The position numbers were made by a program, and so were the translations under genes. DNA of 64,000 nucleotides, from contig NZ_KE386585.1 of NCBI RefSeq assembly GCF_000427805.1, positions 62,001 through 126,000 on the forward strand. The letters run 5' to 3'. Position 1 is the first letter of the stretch. Every line of letters begins with the position of its first letter. Below the pieces are notes generated by a model, which was not told the DNA's origin, did not search any database, and saw only the letters and a program-made list of their open reading frames with translations. This stretch comes from Budvicia aquatica DSM 5075 = ATCC 35567 (GTDB lineage Bacteria > Pseudomonadota > Gammaproteobacteria > Enterobacterales > Enterobacteriaceae). Of this stretch, positions 26,756 to 37,518 are shown piece by piece.

Positions 26756-29700
26756 TCAGAACCGATATTTCACACCAAAAGTTACCGCGGTATCGCGGTA
26801 ACCATTATCTCCCATCCGCTGAGCGACGTTACTCCATAGATTGATATTCTGGTTGAGTTGACCTTCCGAGCCCAGCTTCAGTTCCGCTACATTACGGCTG
26901 CCGGACTGCTTAACTTCAGTGCCGTCAAGTATTGCTCCGGCCTGTTGGCTGTTGTGCAGCCAGTTGGCTTCGGCATACAGAGTAAACAGCTTATCAATGC
27001 CTTTGTCTTTATCACTGACGCCGTCACGGGAAACTTTGACGCCCAAACGAGTTTGAACGTTATCATGTCCGGAGGAAGAGGCTTTGGTGCCGCCTGTTTC
27101 TATATGATCATCAGCGGTGATGCCGTTCCAAGCTATCTGGCCTTGGGGAGTAATAAACACGTCCCCGTTTACCCCCTGATACACCGGTAAACGGTAACCG
27201 GCTTCTATAGAGGCACTGAAGCCGTCCATATCGTAAGACTCTTTGGCGACATCCTGACCGTTTACTTCGGCATCTAACCAGCTGTACTGTACCCAGCTAT
27301 CTACATAAGCGCCGTTCAGGGTCTTGGCATCCTGATACCAAGTACCGTAAACACCGGAGCTGTAGCCATCAATGATGCTATTAGCTTTATAGCCGGTCTT
27401 TTGACTGTGAACTTTACTGTCAGCCTGACCGTAAGCCATCATCACGCCTAATCCAAAGCGGTCAGTATCACTAAGCTGAGTAGTGAACACTTCACCGCCG
27501 CCCTGCACCACATAGCTATTGGTAGCGGTACGTAACTGACCGCTGCCGTCGCGATGTTTATTACGTGAACCTTCCTGACGCAACCATAGGCTGGAGTTCT
27601 CCGCCCGGCCTTCACGATCGGCTAACCGCAGGCTAAACAGATTTCCTGCCGCCGCCATATTAGCCATATAACCACCGGCTTCCGGACGATAGACTGACGG
27701 GTCCGGACTCAGTGAACTTAAGGATGAACGTAAATACCAGTCACCGTCGGCTGGCGTAGCAATCCCCCCCTGATACAAAAAGTATTCATAGGCCCCAGCG
27801 ATGGCCCGACCGCTTAATGTGAACTGAGCATTAGAGCGGCCCTGTACATCAATCAGCTTAATCCCGTTCTGAGTTTGAGCCCCTTCCCCCCGGGCACTCA
27901 AAACAACAACCTTGCTATTACCTTCAGTATTGCCGGTAATACGCAATATATCGGTGGAGGATGAGTCACCGTCCAGCGTTGAATTAAAGGTAATAGTGCT
28001 GCTATCGGTACCGGTATAGTTACCGTCAATAATAAACTGACCGTGAGTTCCGCCGGTTAAAGCATGACCCATAATCAAATTACCGCCGCTGGTCACATCT
28101 CCGATAACGCTGCCATAGCCACCCAGTGCGCCATTTTTGCCAATGGTGACATCGCTCTTAAGCACTGCCTGCGTGGAGTTCGCAGCCCCGCCAACCAGCA
28201 ACAGACCGTTCTCAATGTTGGTTAACCCGGCAGAAATATTATCCGCCTCTAACTGCAAGGTACCATTGCCTTTCTTGACCAAAGTACCGTTGCCGCTGAC
28301 GATATTATCCAGCGTCCACAGATTAGAGGTATCAATAGCAAAGGTACCGCGGTTATCAATGGTGGCGATGCCTAACTGGCTCTGTTCCGTGGCGGTTAAA
28401 GTGGTACCGGTATGGGTGGTAAAAGTGCCGCCATAACCGGTGTTATGGCCGCCCAGATAGATGTCTGCCCCATTATTCAGTACGGTTGCACCGCTGCCGT
28501 TCAGGTTGTTAAACAGTGTACCTTTGGCTGTATCTAAGTTCAGAATTCCTGCGTTATTGATGATACCCCGACCTAAACCCTGTGGTTTAGTCAGTCGGGC
28601 CGTGGTCCCGAACTCAATCTCGGTGGTACCAATAAAATGGCTGCTGTTCTGATTCAGGCTTAAGGTATTGCCGGTCAGGATAAGCTTTCCCTGCCCGATA
28701 AATGTACCGTCATTCAGTCCACCGTTGGTGATAGTCAACTCACCATTGTTTAGGTTAATCACGCTGCCGGCCATCGCCGCCAGAGAGCCCAGAACCTGAC
28801 GATTACCGTTCAGATCTAATCCGGTACCGCTTTGCATATTCAGCGCTGACGTCTGGCCTAAACTATTGTGAGTAATCAGCTCAATATTACCGCTGTTCAG
28901 GTCTGTAGCACCAAGGTAATCACTGCTGGCGTTACCAATTCGTACCGTGCCGTTGGCCTTAATGGTAAAGCCACCATTACCGGTCAATTTAGCCCCCAAT
29001 GCGTTATCAATTGCGCTAGAGTTGTCCAGAATCACAGATTGCCCGGCAAAGGCATCAATCTGTGTCAGGCCAAAGCCCAGATACAAACCGTCACCTTTAA
29101 CCGAACCAAAGTAGCTGTAGTAAGCGTTCCCTGCGGTAGTTCCGTCTTGTATCAGACCTACAATCGAATCCGGAGCGACCGACGTACCGTCGAGCTTGGT
29201 TACGGCTATTTGTGTTCCTACTCCGTTGACGCTATTAGTCGCTCGCACGACCACATCGAATACTCTATCATCCTGGTCAAACAGAGAAACGCCGGTGACC
29301 GGGATCGGATTCGGTAAATTCCCCGGAGTGGTGATAGCTAAGTTACCGCCACCAACCACATCTAAGGTATTTGCCGTCAGTAATCCTTCAGGAAGGTGAT
29401 TCAGGCGGCTGAACTCCACTTCCAACTGACCGCCGTTTAGGGTCAGCCCACCGATAGTGTGGTTTCCCATAAGCTGAGTACTGCCGTTGGTATTCAGTTG
29501 TAAAGTGGCCTGTGCCAGCGCGTTATCTGCATCGTTATTCAGCACAAAGCGACCGTTATTCATAGTTACCTGACCGGTAAAGTTGCCACCAATTGAAGAG
29601 GCCTTCATGCTTAACTCCTGGGCTTTACCGCCCAAGTTTACTAGCATTTGACCGCTACCGCTTAGCTGGCGGGTAAAGTCAACATTGGTGGTATCACCAT

Positions 29701-32700
29701 TGGCTTTCATAATCGATAATGTGCCGCCTGAATCGAGATTAATCTCACCGATGGCACTGGCCAGATTATTCAGTTCAGCTACCTGCAATGTACCACTGGC
29801 TACATTAACCTTGGCCGCATTGGTACTGTTATTACCGGTCCAAATTAAGGTGCCGTCACCGGTTTTGGTCATGGTACTGGAACCATTGCTCTGATCATCC
29901 CAGCCGCTCATACTAGCAGTGACACCACCATCAACAATCACACTGCCATTTTTCACCAGCGAGATATCCCGCAGAGAGGCCAGATCGGCAGTAATCTGTA
30001 AATCACCGCCGTTCAGCAAGGTCTGATTCGACATCCTGCCCCCCCCCAGATTTTCATCGGCAGAAATTGAAACGATGCCGCTCTGAATATCCGTTTGACC
30101 GCTATATGTATTGGTACCGCGTAAAATTAAGGTACCGCTATTTTGTTTAATCAGATTACCGTTACCGCTGATATCCGCAGCCAGAGACATCTCAGTACTG
30201 TTATTGGAGATAAAATTACCCCCGTTAATAATGCCGATAGCTCCGCCAATATGCTTCGCCTCACCGATAGTTAGCCGGGAATCGTTATCAATACCTACTA
30301 TGCCGCTAAAGTTGCGGTTATCACCACTTAAGGTCACATCACTGCCGGCATAGCTATTAAGCTTGCCGCTGCCGGAGAGCGCATTAGCAAATGTACCGCT
30401 GGTATCAATCAGCGTCACTTCACCATTGGTAATAACATTGCCCGCGCCTAACGCCTGTAGATCTTCCAACAAAGCCTGTGCCCCGGCATTCACCGTAGTC
30501 GTTGCACTTAGGCCGATGTTAGCATTGGTGACGGTTAGCGTCGCGTTAGCGCTAACTCTCAGATTACCGCTACCGGTCAAGCTACCGGATGAAGTACTGT
30601 TGGCGGTCAGAGTTAAATCGCCCCCCTTGAGGTCTAAGGTGGAACCTGATTTACCGTCCAGAGCCCCGATAGTCTGAGTTTTACCGTTAATATTCGCGGT
30701 AGTGGTGCCCGCTAAACTAAGCTTCGAGGTCGCGCCAAATCCATTATCGGCGCCCAGTATAACAGTGCCGTTTTTCACATCGGTTATGCCGGTATAGGTG
30801 TTATTCAGATTGCTTAGAATGAATGCATCTGCACCGTCACCTGCGTCAATACCAAAGTCACCGCTTCCGGTCAATTTGGCAGACAGCACTTTCTCAGCGC
30901 TGTGAGCGGTGTTAATCACCAGTTTATGCCCGCCATTTGCCAATAGCTCTAGCTCAGTCAGGCCATAACCCACATACAAGCCACCAGCCGTTCGGTTATT
31001 GTCCACGGTGGTTAGACGATAATCGTAGTGGCCGTTAGCCGCATGAGTACCGCTTTGATATACCGCAGTACCGTTAGCATTGCTAATTACATTCCCGAGT
31101 TCATCCGTTAGCACTAAATTACCGGCTGCACCGGTTACCGTTGTAGCACTAACAAGCTGGATTATGGTGTTGGTCTGCTGATCTAACAGTCCGCGAACTT
31201 GGCTGACGCTCGGTGCAACCGCACTATCGATAAACGTGTGTGTAACCTTAATATTGCCGGTGCCTGAGGCATCCAGGGTGTTAACCTGAATGCGATTATC
31301 AGCTGTCGTTGCACCGGGAATACTGATACCGAAATCGACCGATCCGCCGTTAAATATCAGCCCGCCAATCACCTGATTTCCTTCACCGACGATGGTGGTG
31401 TTATCACTCATCACCTTTAGGGTAGCATTGGCCAGAGCATTGGTATTACTATTTGACAGAGCAAACCGGGCGCTGTTCATTTGCACAATACCGGTAAATT
31501 GGTCGCCGGCGGAGCCGCCAAAATTAAACTCACTACCGGAATGAACAGCGATCAGCCCGTGGCCGCTCAGAGCATGGTTAAGGGTGTAATCACCGGAAGA
31601 ATTGAGTATCAGTGATGATGTACCGTCAATAGCAATCCGACCAAATGATGTAGCCGTATCCCCCATCTGAATCGCTTGTGCGGTAGTAAAATCTGCACCA
31701 TTGATCAGATTCAACAAATCGAAACGTTGGATATTGGCAGAATCTGCCAAGGTATAATTCGTACCGTCAAAAGTCAGACTATTATTAGTCCCTCCGCTAC
31801 CCGCATCCAGGGTACCAAAGGTGGCCATATCTTTGACCAGTACCGCATTATTACCGCCGGCACCGGCAATCAGTCTGGCGATTTGTGCGCTGCCTGATAG
31901 CGTCAGGTTATTATTGCCAGTCCCCAACGTAATCGCGCCAGCTTCTGAAGTGCCGCTGAAAGTTAGTCCATTCTCTCCGTTACCGGTGGTGATATTACCC
32001 ATCGTTGAGCTATCGACAGTAAGCTGATTAACGCCATCACCTAACGTCACGTTGCCTACAGAAGAGGATTCACTCACCGTTATCCGATGGTTCCCTCCTC
32101 CTACCATCACCAGATGACCTATTTCTGACGCGTCACTCACCGTCACGTTCTGAGCTTTAGTCCCGGCCAGCATAATCTCGCCGAGATGCTTTGCCCCCTC
32201 TGAAGCGATCAGAGTATTAGCGCCGCCGTTAGCCTTAATACGACCGGTTAGCGTGCCGCCGATCAGGTTAATCAGATTATCCCCCGAGGTAAAATCCAGC
32301 AGGCCGTGGATATCACCGGTATTGGTAAAGGCCTTATCACCCACGTTAGACATAGCAATAGCGGCAATATCCATAGAGGATGCAGTAATAGTTCCGCTAT
32401 TATTAATTATCTCAGCGTCATGGACATTCAGCACATTACCGTTAGCCGCCGTGGACTGAGAGACTAATACTCCAGAGTTCACCACAGTTTTAGCCCCGCT
32501 AACATCAATGGCTGAACCGCCGGTAGCACTTTTAACGTTAACGCTAACTCCGGTATTGACACTCCGATTATTGCCATCCAGTGAGGCTTTTACCCCAATA
32601 CCGCTGCCGATAACGTTAATTTCCAGATTAGCCGAATCGGAAAAGTCCAGATTCGCCGCGACATTCGTCCTGTCTTCATTAAGATATAAAATACCGGTAC

Positions 32701-35700
32701 CATCGGTTACATCAATCTGGCCTGAGTTAGCCTGCGCCAATGACGCTCCGGTCTGAATACCAATGCCGGTTCCGCCCAGCTTAATATAGGTGTTATCAAG
32801 CCGAATACCTTCAATACCTGCTACGTTATGAATACCGATACCGCTGGATGAGGCATCACTCATATCAATCACAGTATTGGCCACGTTCAGGCTAAGGGCT
32901 CCCTCATCCAACAGAATACCGTCCGCCGTGCCTTTGGCCTTAATCGTACCGGTAGAACCTGAGATCGCACTTAAGTTTAACCCGGCGCCAGTATCCACAT
33001 GAATAGCGGCTTTACCTCCGGCTGCTGTAATTTCACCGGTGCCGGAGTTAGTAATTGTACTGTCACTGCCTTTAATGTGAATCGCTGTGCCGTTAGCCTG
33101 AATATTACTGCGATTAACCAGATGGCCATTGTTAAGATCTATCGCCGTATGGCGGCTACCTATTGATAAATCGATGGTACCCTTATTGTCGATCTCACCG
33201 CCGTTCTCGGCTAAAAACGCCGTTGAGCCGCTGCTTCCGGCTACCGAGGTCACCAAGGCATTATTTTCTACCTGACTGTTCACCCCGCTGGCTTTACCGA
33301 CAATCGCCCTATCACCGCTGATATTAAACTGGGAACCGGCATCAATCACCGCTTTACCCGCATTTTCAGCCAATACGCCGGTAGCATTGGTACCTATAGT
33401 CAACTGACTACCGCCTGCTAATGTAGCAAGTGAATCCACACCGCTCACCCGAATACCTGAGGTAATTTTATCGCTGCCGGCTTTACCCGATAGATTCAGA
33501 TTCAGCACACCGTTCAGGGTTGCTGTATCAGTAACATAAAATAGCGTGACCCCGTCGCCATTGACCTGGGTGTTAGTGGTACCTGCTTTGGTGATAATTT
33601 TAGAACCATTGCCATCAACCCAAAAGGCAATTTGGTCAGAATTATTGATGTCAAAATTAACGGCAACATTGTCATTTAGCGTGACGGTACTACCCGCGGA
33701 GGCATGAACACCAACCGTGCCGGTGCCGTTCAAATTAACCTCAGCCGCATTAATACCGTTACCTATAGTGACAGAAACTTGGCTACCGTCAGCCAGTACT
33801 CCGGTGGTACGAGTTCCATCATTCAGGCCATCCCAACTGCTGTTTAACGTCAGATTTCCGGTAGAACTTAATATAGTCGCCAAGGTATCCGCTGATGCTT
33901 TAAGACCGACAGCCCCCATGCCACCTAAAGTCATATTCCCGCTGTTAGCACCGACCGCACCTTCCTCCACTTGAATGCCGGTGGTGTTATCGCCGCTAAA
34001 ATAAATATTACCGGAGTTGGTTAACGTCGCCAAATTACGGGCAATATAACCAACCACACCATCCAGCGCCGAGTTCAAATTGGCACCGGCAGTCAACGAG
34101 GTGGTTTTTTTCTCCACATCTGTCATGACTTTTTCAACACCGCCCAGATCGTGCCCTTGGCCGTCGGCGATACCGGCAATTGCACCTTTACCAGAGAGAT
34201 TAATGGTGCCCGTACTGCCAATTGTGCCCGTGGCTCCGCCCTCAATCAGAAAGCCGATGGCCTTATTGCCTTTTACATTAACCGTCATCCCGCCGGAATC
34301 AACAGAAGAACCCGTACCGGTAGCCACAATCACATTGGCGTTATCACCGGAAGCTGACATGGTCGAAGAGATATCAGACGAGCCGGTAAAGGCTGCTCCG
34401 CCGTCAAGGCGCATCAGAGTGGAGTTATTGGTAGTAACGTCTTGTGCACCGGTACTGTTATTAATAATTTTGGAATCAGCACCGTAAATGTAGTAACCAA
34501 TCTGGTTTTCACCATGGTTAAAGATGACTTTTCCTGCACCGGATAGGTTAATTACGCCTTTATCTTTGGCATGAATAGCAATTGCATTATCGCCGGTCAG
34601 GCTAACCGTACCTGAAACCTCCGCGGTTGAATTGGCCCCTTCAACCCAAAGGCCAAAATTATTAAGATTGTTCGCAGTTTGCTTACCAAAAACGTTAATA
34701 ATACCGGAAGAAATAGCCTTGGCGCTGCTAAGTACTCGCATACCGATATTATTGGTACCTTTAACATTGATCGTGCCGGCATTGGTAACGCCATAGGTCC
34801 TGTCGCTCAGAGCAATACCAACATTGGCAGCTGCGGTGTCAGATTTCTCACCTAAAATGTCAATAATACCGCTGGCGCTGTTAGTAAAATCAGCATTCCT
34901 ATTGCCTGTATTGATGATCACGGCGTAGTTACCCGCAGTATTTTCGCCTAATACCAGTTGGCCACTATTTTGGTTATTTCCATCAGTGGCAGTCACCGTC
35001 ATAATCGAAGAACCTACTGCAGTATTTATCGCTGTACCGTCCGCCAATAAACCCAGCGTCATTAATCCTTCGTTATTTACCGAACCAGAATTAGCATAAA
35101 TACCTTTGGTTATATTAGGTATAGCAACGCTGGTATCAGTAAGGTTCATTATTCCTTTATTGGTAAACATAGAACCCGACTTCAGCGAAAGTGCAAAGGT
35201 AAACTCGGAATCAGAAGAATAGGTGGATTGAGATAAGTTTATTATGCCACTCTCATCGTTAATAAAGTGACTACCCGCACCGTGTAATACGCCTAAATAG
35301 TTTAGCCTGGCAGTTTCCTTATTATTATCAATTAACCCCTGATTAATAAAAGTACTACCGCCATTAACGATTATTCCATAGCCATACCCCCAACTAGTGA
35401 TGCGTCCTTTGTTGATACCGGTTGCACCATTGTCCAACAGAACCAGTGAGTAAATTCGGTTATTGTTATTAATCACGGTACCGGTCAGCGAACCGGTCAC
35501 CTCTACGGTAGCTTTGCTACCGTTACCATACAGTGCGGCAAATTGACCGACATCAGCCGTTAAGATCGGGTCAGTAATCGGAGTACTTTCTGGTGCCGTA
35601 TTGATCAGATAGGAGACGTTTACCAGCGTATAGGCTTTGGCTAATTCAGCATCGTATAGGCTGCCTTTCAGATCACCTTGCTTAATTTGTTGAATTAGCC

Positions 35701-36541
35701 AAGTGTTATAGTTCTTTAGCCCTGCAAGATCGTTAATTGCAATGGTTGAACCATCAAACGCAGTGATTGATGTTTTATAGTCATGATATGAACTGTTATG
35801 TGTAACCGGTGCGATTCCCACCGTACTTATCACCTGATTAATCGTATTATCGGATGCCCAAATAGCTTTAGCATCCTTCGTATCACTTTCGGCAGAAACT
35901 AATTGGGTATCTTTAAAAATCCCACTGATATTGGAGGCTCCTATATTAATCGTCGCCTCACCGTCAGTAACTTTTAAAAATCCGGCCTGATAGTAATAAG
36001 GGGCTGAAGTAATCTCAGGATCCAAAATAGACACCGTGTTGTTTCTTAGGATTTGTGTCATTGTCGATGAGTTATAGGTACTGACAGTACTCGTAACGCC
36101 AGTCAACGGATCGGTCAACACAATACTATTGTTTTTATTACCAAAAGTGATAAACGGCTTACCATTAATTTTATCGGTATTATTTGTGATATAGCCCTGA
36201 TCAATAGCATCGTTAACCGTGACAGTGATAATGCCATTGCTGGTTGCACTATCAAATATAGACGGACCCGTAATCGTATAATTTTTCCCATCACCTATTA
36301 CTGCGGTTTGTACGCCACTGTTAGCCGTCGCGTATTTCCATTCGCTAGCAAGCTTACAGGTTAATAGTTGCGGATCACAGTCAGGTGCGGCAAGCACAGA
36401 AGCAGATAGCAGCGATAGTCCCACGCCGATTCCTGCCAGCTTTTTATTCGTAGCGCTTTTTACTTTTCCGCGACCTAACTCTGAAGTAACAACCCACGAA
36501 CTCAAAGCGTTGTTCCAAATAATTCTATAGATTCTATTCAC
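26756..36541 (-). CDS. Autotransporter 3 (giant, 3261 aa)
   Basis: GTG start at 36541 with AGGAGG 8 nt upstream. The N terminus is a textbook extended signal peptide: MNRIYRIIWNNALSSWVVTS and then a second hydrophobic part (AGIGVGLSLLSASVLAA) with cleavage near 51. The passenger is about 2900 residues of beta-helix-like Gly/Asn/Thr-rich sequence. About residues 1450-1590 hold short tandem units of the kind GxGxNxLTxSGxxxxGxIT. Several autotransporter-associated repeats follow. The barrel starts near SVYRPEAGGYMANMAAAGNL and ends GVKYRF. No protease triad was recognised. It is probably a very large surface adhesin. The barrel is more diverged than those of autotransporters 1 and 2. Confidence 0.95.
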   Translation of the reverse strand: MNRIYRIIWNNALSSWVVTSELGRGKVKSATNKKLAGIGVGLSLLSASVLAAPDCDPQLLTCKLASEWKYATANSGVQTAVIGDGKNYTITGPSIFDSATSNGIITVTVNDAIDQGYITNNTDKINGKPFITFGNKNNSIVLTDPLTGVTSTVSTYNSSTMTQILRNNTVSILDPEITSAPYYYQAGFLKVTDGEATINIGASNISGIFKDTQLVSAESDTKDAKAIWASDNTINQVISTVGIAPVTHNSSYHDYKTSITAFDGSTIAINDLAGLKNYNTWLIQQIKQGDLKGSLYDAELAKAYTLVNVSYLINTAPESTPITDPILTADVGQFAALYGNGSKATVEVTGSLTGTVINNNNRIYSLVLLDNGATGINKGRITSWGYGYGIIVNGGSTFINQGLIDNNKETARLNYLGVLHGAGSHFINDESGIINLSQSTYSSDSEFTFALSLKSGSMFTNKGIMNLTDTSVAIPNITKGIYANSGSVNNEGLMTLGLLADGTAINTAVGSSIMTVTATDGNNQNSGQLVLGENTAGNYAVIINTGNRNADFTNSASGIIDILGEKSDTAAANVGIALSDRTYGVTNAGTINVKGTNNIGMRVLSSAKAISSGIINVFGKQTANNLNNFGLWVEGANSTAEVSGTVSLTGDNAIAIHAKDKGVINLSGAGKVIFNHGENQIGYYIYGADSKIINNSTGAQDVTTNNSTLMRLDGGAAFTGSSDISSTMSASGDNANVIVATGTGSSVDSGGMTVNVKGNKAIGFLIEGGATGTIGSTGTINLSGKGAIAGIADGQGHDLGGVEKVMTDVEKKTTSLTAGANLNSALDGVVGYIARNLATLTNSGNIYFSGDNTTGIQVEEGAVGANSGNMTLGGMGAVGLKASADTLATILSSTGNLTLNSSWDGLNDGTRTTGVLADGSQVSVTIGNGINAAEVNLNGTGTVGVHASAGSTVTLNDNVAVNFDINNSDQIAFWVDGNGSKIITKAGTTNTQVNGDGVTLFYVTDTATLNGVLNLNLSGKAGSDKITSGIRVSGVDSLATLAGGSQLTIGTNATGVLAENAGKAVIDAGSQFNISGDRAIVGKASGVNSQVENNALVTSVAGSSGSTAFLAENGGEIDNKGTIDLSIGSRHTAIDLNNGHLVNRSNIQANGTAIHIKGSDSTITNSGTGEITAAGGKAAIHVDTGAGLNLSAISGSTGTIKAKGTADGILLDEGALSLNVANTVIDMSDASSSGIGIHNVAGIEGIRLDNTYIKLGGTGIGIQTGASLAQANSGQIDVTDGTGILYLNEDRTNVAANLDFSDSANLEINVIGSGIGVKASLDGNNRSVNTGVSVNVKSATGGSAIDVSGAKTVVNSGVLVSQSTAANGNVLNVHDAEIINNSGTITASSMDIAAIAMSNVGDKAFTNTGDIHGLLDFTSGDNLINLIGGTLTGRIKANGGANTLIASEGAKHLGEIMLAGTKAQNVTVSDASEIGHLVMVGGGNHRITVSESSSVGNVTLGDGVNQLTVDSSTMGNITTGNGENGLTFSGTSEAGAITLGTGNNNLTLSGSAQIARLIAGAGGNNAVLVKDMATFGTLDAGSGGTNNSLTFDGTNYTLADSANIQRFDLLNLINGADFTTAQAIQMGDTATSFGRIAIDGTSSLILNSSGDYTLNHALSGHGLIAVHSGSEFNFGGSAGDQFTGIVQMNSARFALSNSNTNALANATLKVMSDNTTIVGEGNQVIGGLIFNGGSVDFGISIPGATTADNRIQVNTLDASGTGNIKVTHTFIDSAVAPSVSQVRGLLDQQTNTIIQLVSATTVTGAAGNLVLTDELGNVISNANGTAVYQSGTHAANGHYDYRLTTVDNNRTAGGLYVGYGLTELELLANGGHKLVINTAHSAEKVLSAKLTGSGDFGIDAGDGADAFILSNLNNTYTGITDVKNGTVILGADNGFGATSKLSLAGTTTANINGKTQTIGALDGKSGSTLDLKGGDLTLTANSTSSGSLTGSGNLRVSANATLTVTNANIGLSATTTVNAGAQALLEDLQALGAGNVITNGEVTLIDTSGTFANALSGSGKLNSYAGSDVTLSGDNRNFSGIVGIDNDSRLTIGEAKHIGGAIGIINGGNFISNNSTEMSLAADISGNGNLIKQNSGTLILRGTNTYSGQTDIQSGIVSISADENLGGGRMSNQTLLNGGDLQITADLASLRDISLVKNGSVIVDGGVTASMSGWDDQSNGSSTMTKTGDGTLIWTGNNSTNAAKVNVASGTLQVAELNNLASAIGEINLDSGGTLSIMKANGDTTNVDFTRQLSGSGQMLVNLGGKAQELSMKASSIGGNFTGQVTMNNGRFVLNNDADNALAQATLQLNTNGSTQLMGNHTIGGLTLNGGQLEVEFSRLNHLPEGLLTANTLDVVGGGNLAITTPGNLPNPIPVTGVSLFDQDDRVFDVVVRATNSVNGVGTQIAVTKLDGTSVAPDSIVGLIQDGTTAGNAYYSYFGSVKGDGLYLGFGLTQIDAFAGQSVILDNSSAIDNALGAKLTGNGGFTIKANGTVRIGNASSDYLGATDLNSGNIELITHNSLGQTSALNMQSGTGLDLNGNRQVLGSLAAMAGSVINLNNGELTITNGGLNDGTFIGQGKLILTGNTLSLNQNSSHFIGTTEIEFGTTARLTKPQGLGRGIINNAGILNLDTAKGTLFNNLNGSGATVLNNGADIYLGGHNTGYGGTFTTHTGTTLTATEQSQLGIATIDNRGTFAIDTSNLWTLDNIVSGNGTLVKKGNGTLQLEADNISAGLTNIENGLLLVGGAANSTQAVLKSDVTIGKNGALGGYGSVIGDVTSGGNLIMGHALTGGTHGQFIIDGNYTGTDSSTITFNSTLDGDSSSTDILRITGNTEGNSKVVVLSARGEGAQTQNGIKLIDVQGRSNAQFTLSGRAIAGAYEYFLYQGGIATPADGDWYLRSSLSSLSPDPSVYRPEAGGYMANMAAAGNLFSLRLADREGRAENSSLWLRQEGSRNKHRDGSGQLRTATNSYVVQGGGEVFTTQLSDTDRFGLGVMMAYGQADSKVHSQKTGYKANSIIDGYSSGVYGTWYQDAKTLNGAYVDSWVQYSWLDAEVNGQDVAKESYDMDGFSASIEAGYRLPVYQGVNGDVFITPQGQIAWNGITADDHIETGGTKASSSGHDNVQTRLGVKVSRDGVSDKDKGIDKLFTLYAEANWLHNSQQAGAILDGTEVKQSGSRNVAELKLGSEGQLNQNINLWSNVAQRMGDNGYRDTAVTFGVKYRF

Positions 36542-37518
36542 AGATATAACCTCCTATCTTTAAGCCCAATAAATAGATAGAAGTCTACTTATAGATTTTT
36601 AAAAACACATAACGTGAATTATTAACTATAAACAAAATACCTCTATATGTGTTGGCGATAGTAATTCACTATCTATTTTTAAATAAATTGTTAATAACGA
36701 TAAATTTAAATAATTCAATAATCAAAACCTATCAAAACAAATATACCGATCGATTATTACGATCAAATTGCATTACATTATCAATCATAAATTACTACAT
36801 TAAATTTACAAAACAAATTAACAAATTGATTTACAACAATAAATAAACCTTGGAGTAGTAAGATGAAATTAAAATATAATTTATAAATTATTTAACTAAA
36901 AATAAAATAAAAATATCACTAATGCGTTATATAAATGAAGTTATTGTGAATAAAAAGGACATATCAGCATTAATGTATAATTTATATCAATAGAGCAAAA
37001 TTAAGTAACGACAGGAGATAAAAAAGGTTGGTAACATATATTTATAATAAATTATAAATTCATTTGTTATAATATGCTTATTAACAATATTTCTGCTTAA
37101 AAAACAGTCCAAAAACAGATAAAAAACTGGCTGTCGGTCTCATATGTTTTCTTAAATATTCATCCAGACTTATTAAGTGTTGCTCTATTATTATTCAATC
37201 CGGCCGCTGTTGGCGGTTATAGCCCATAATGTATACATCGTCATTAATGTTAGTTTGATAACAGAATGGCTCAATTTGGGCCCTATCGTAGATTTCTTCC
37301 GCATAATCAACAGCAGAATATTTACTTTTTCTGGCGGCCGAATACCGATATTTTACGCTGGGTGAGACTTAACGAGAATCTTGTAACAGCAAAAATTCTG
37401 CACAACGCCAAATGTGATCTTACAAAAGAAACCTTTAGCCTTAATCCATTACAATCAGGAAAGGATGCGGTCGTTAAGCTATCCCCTTTGTTATTCGGGC
37501 ATCAAATGGAGCAAGAGA
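36542..37518. other. Long AT-rich region between autotransporter 3 and a LysR gene
   Basis: About 980 bp without a supported gene, almost all A/T up to 37080. Short frames here are compositional artefacts. Promoters for both divergent neighbours must lie in it. H-NS-type silencing is plausible given composition. Confidence 0.4.

Noticed and set aside
28137-34487. Many plus-strand ORFs inside autotransporter 3 (and likewise in autotransporters 1 and 2)
   Set aside because: Antisense shadows, rich in Pro, Leu and Val, created by the Gly/Thr/Asn-rich codons of the real genes.
36649-36846. 65-aa ORF rich in Ile, Asn and Lys
   Set aside because: Pure consequence of extreme AT content; no ribosome site.
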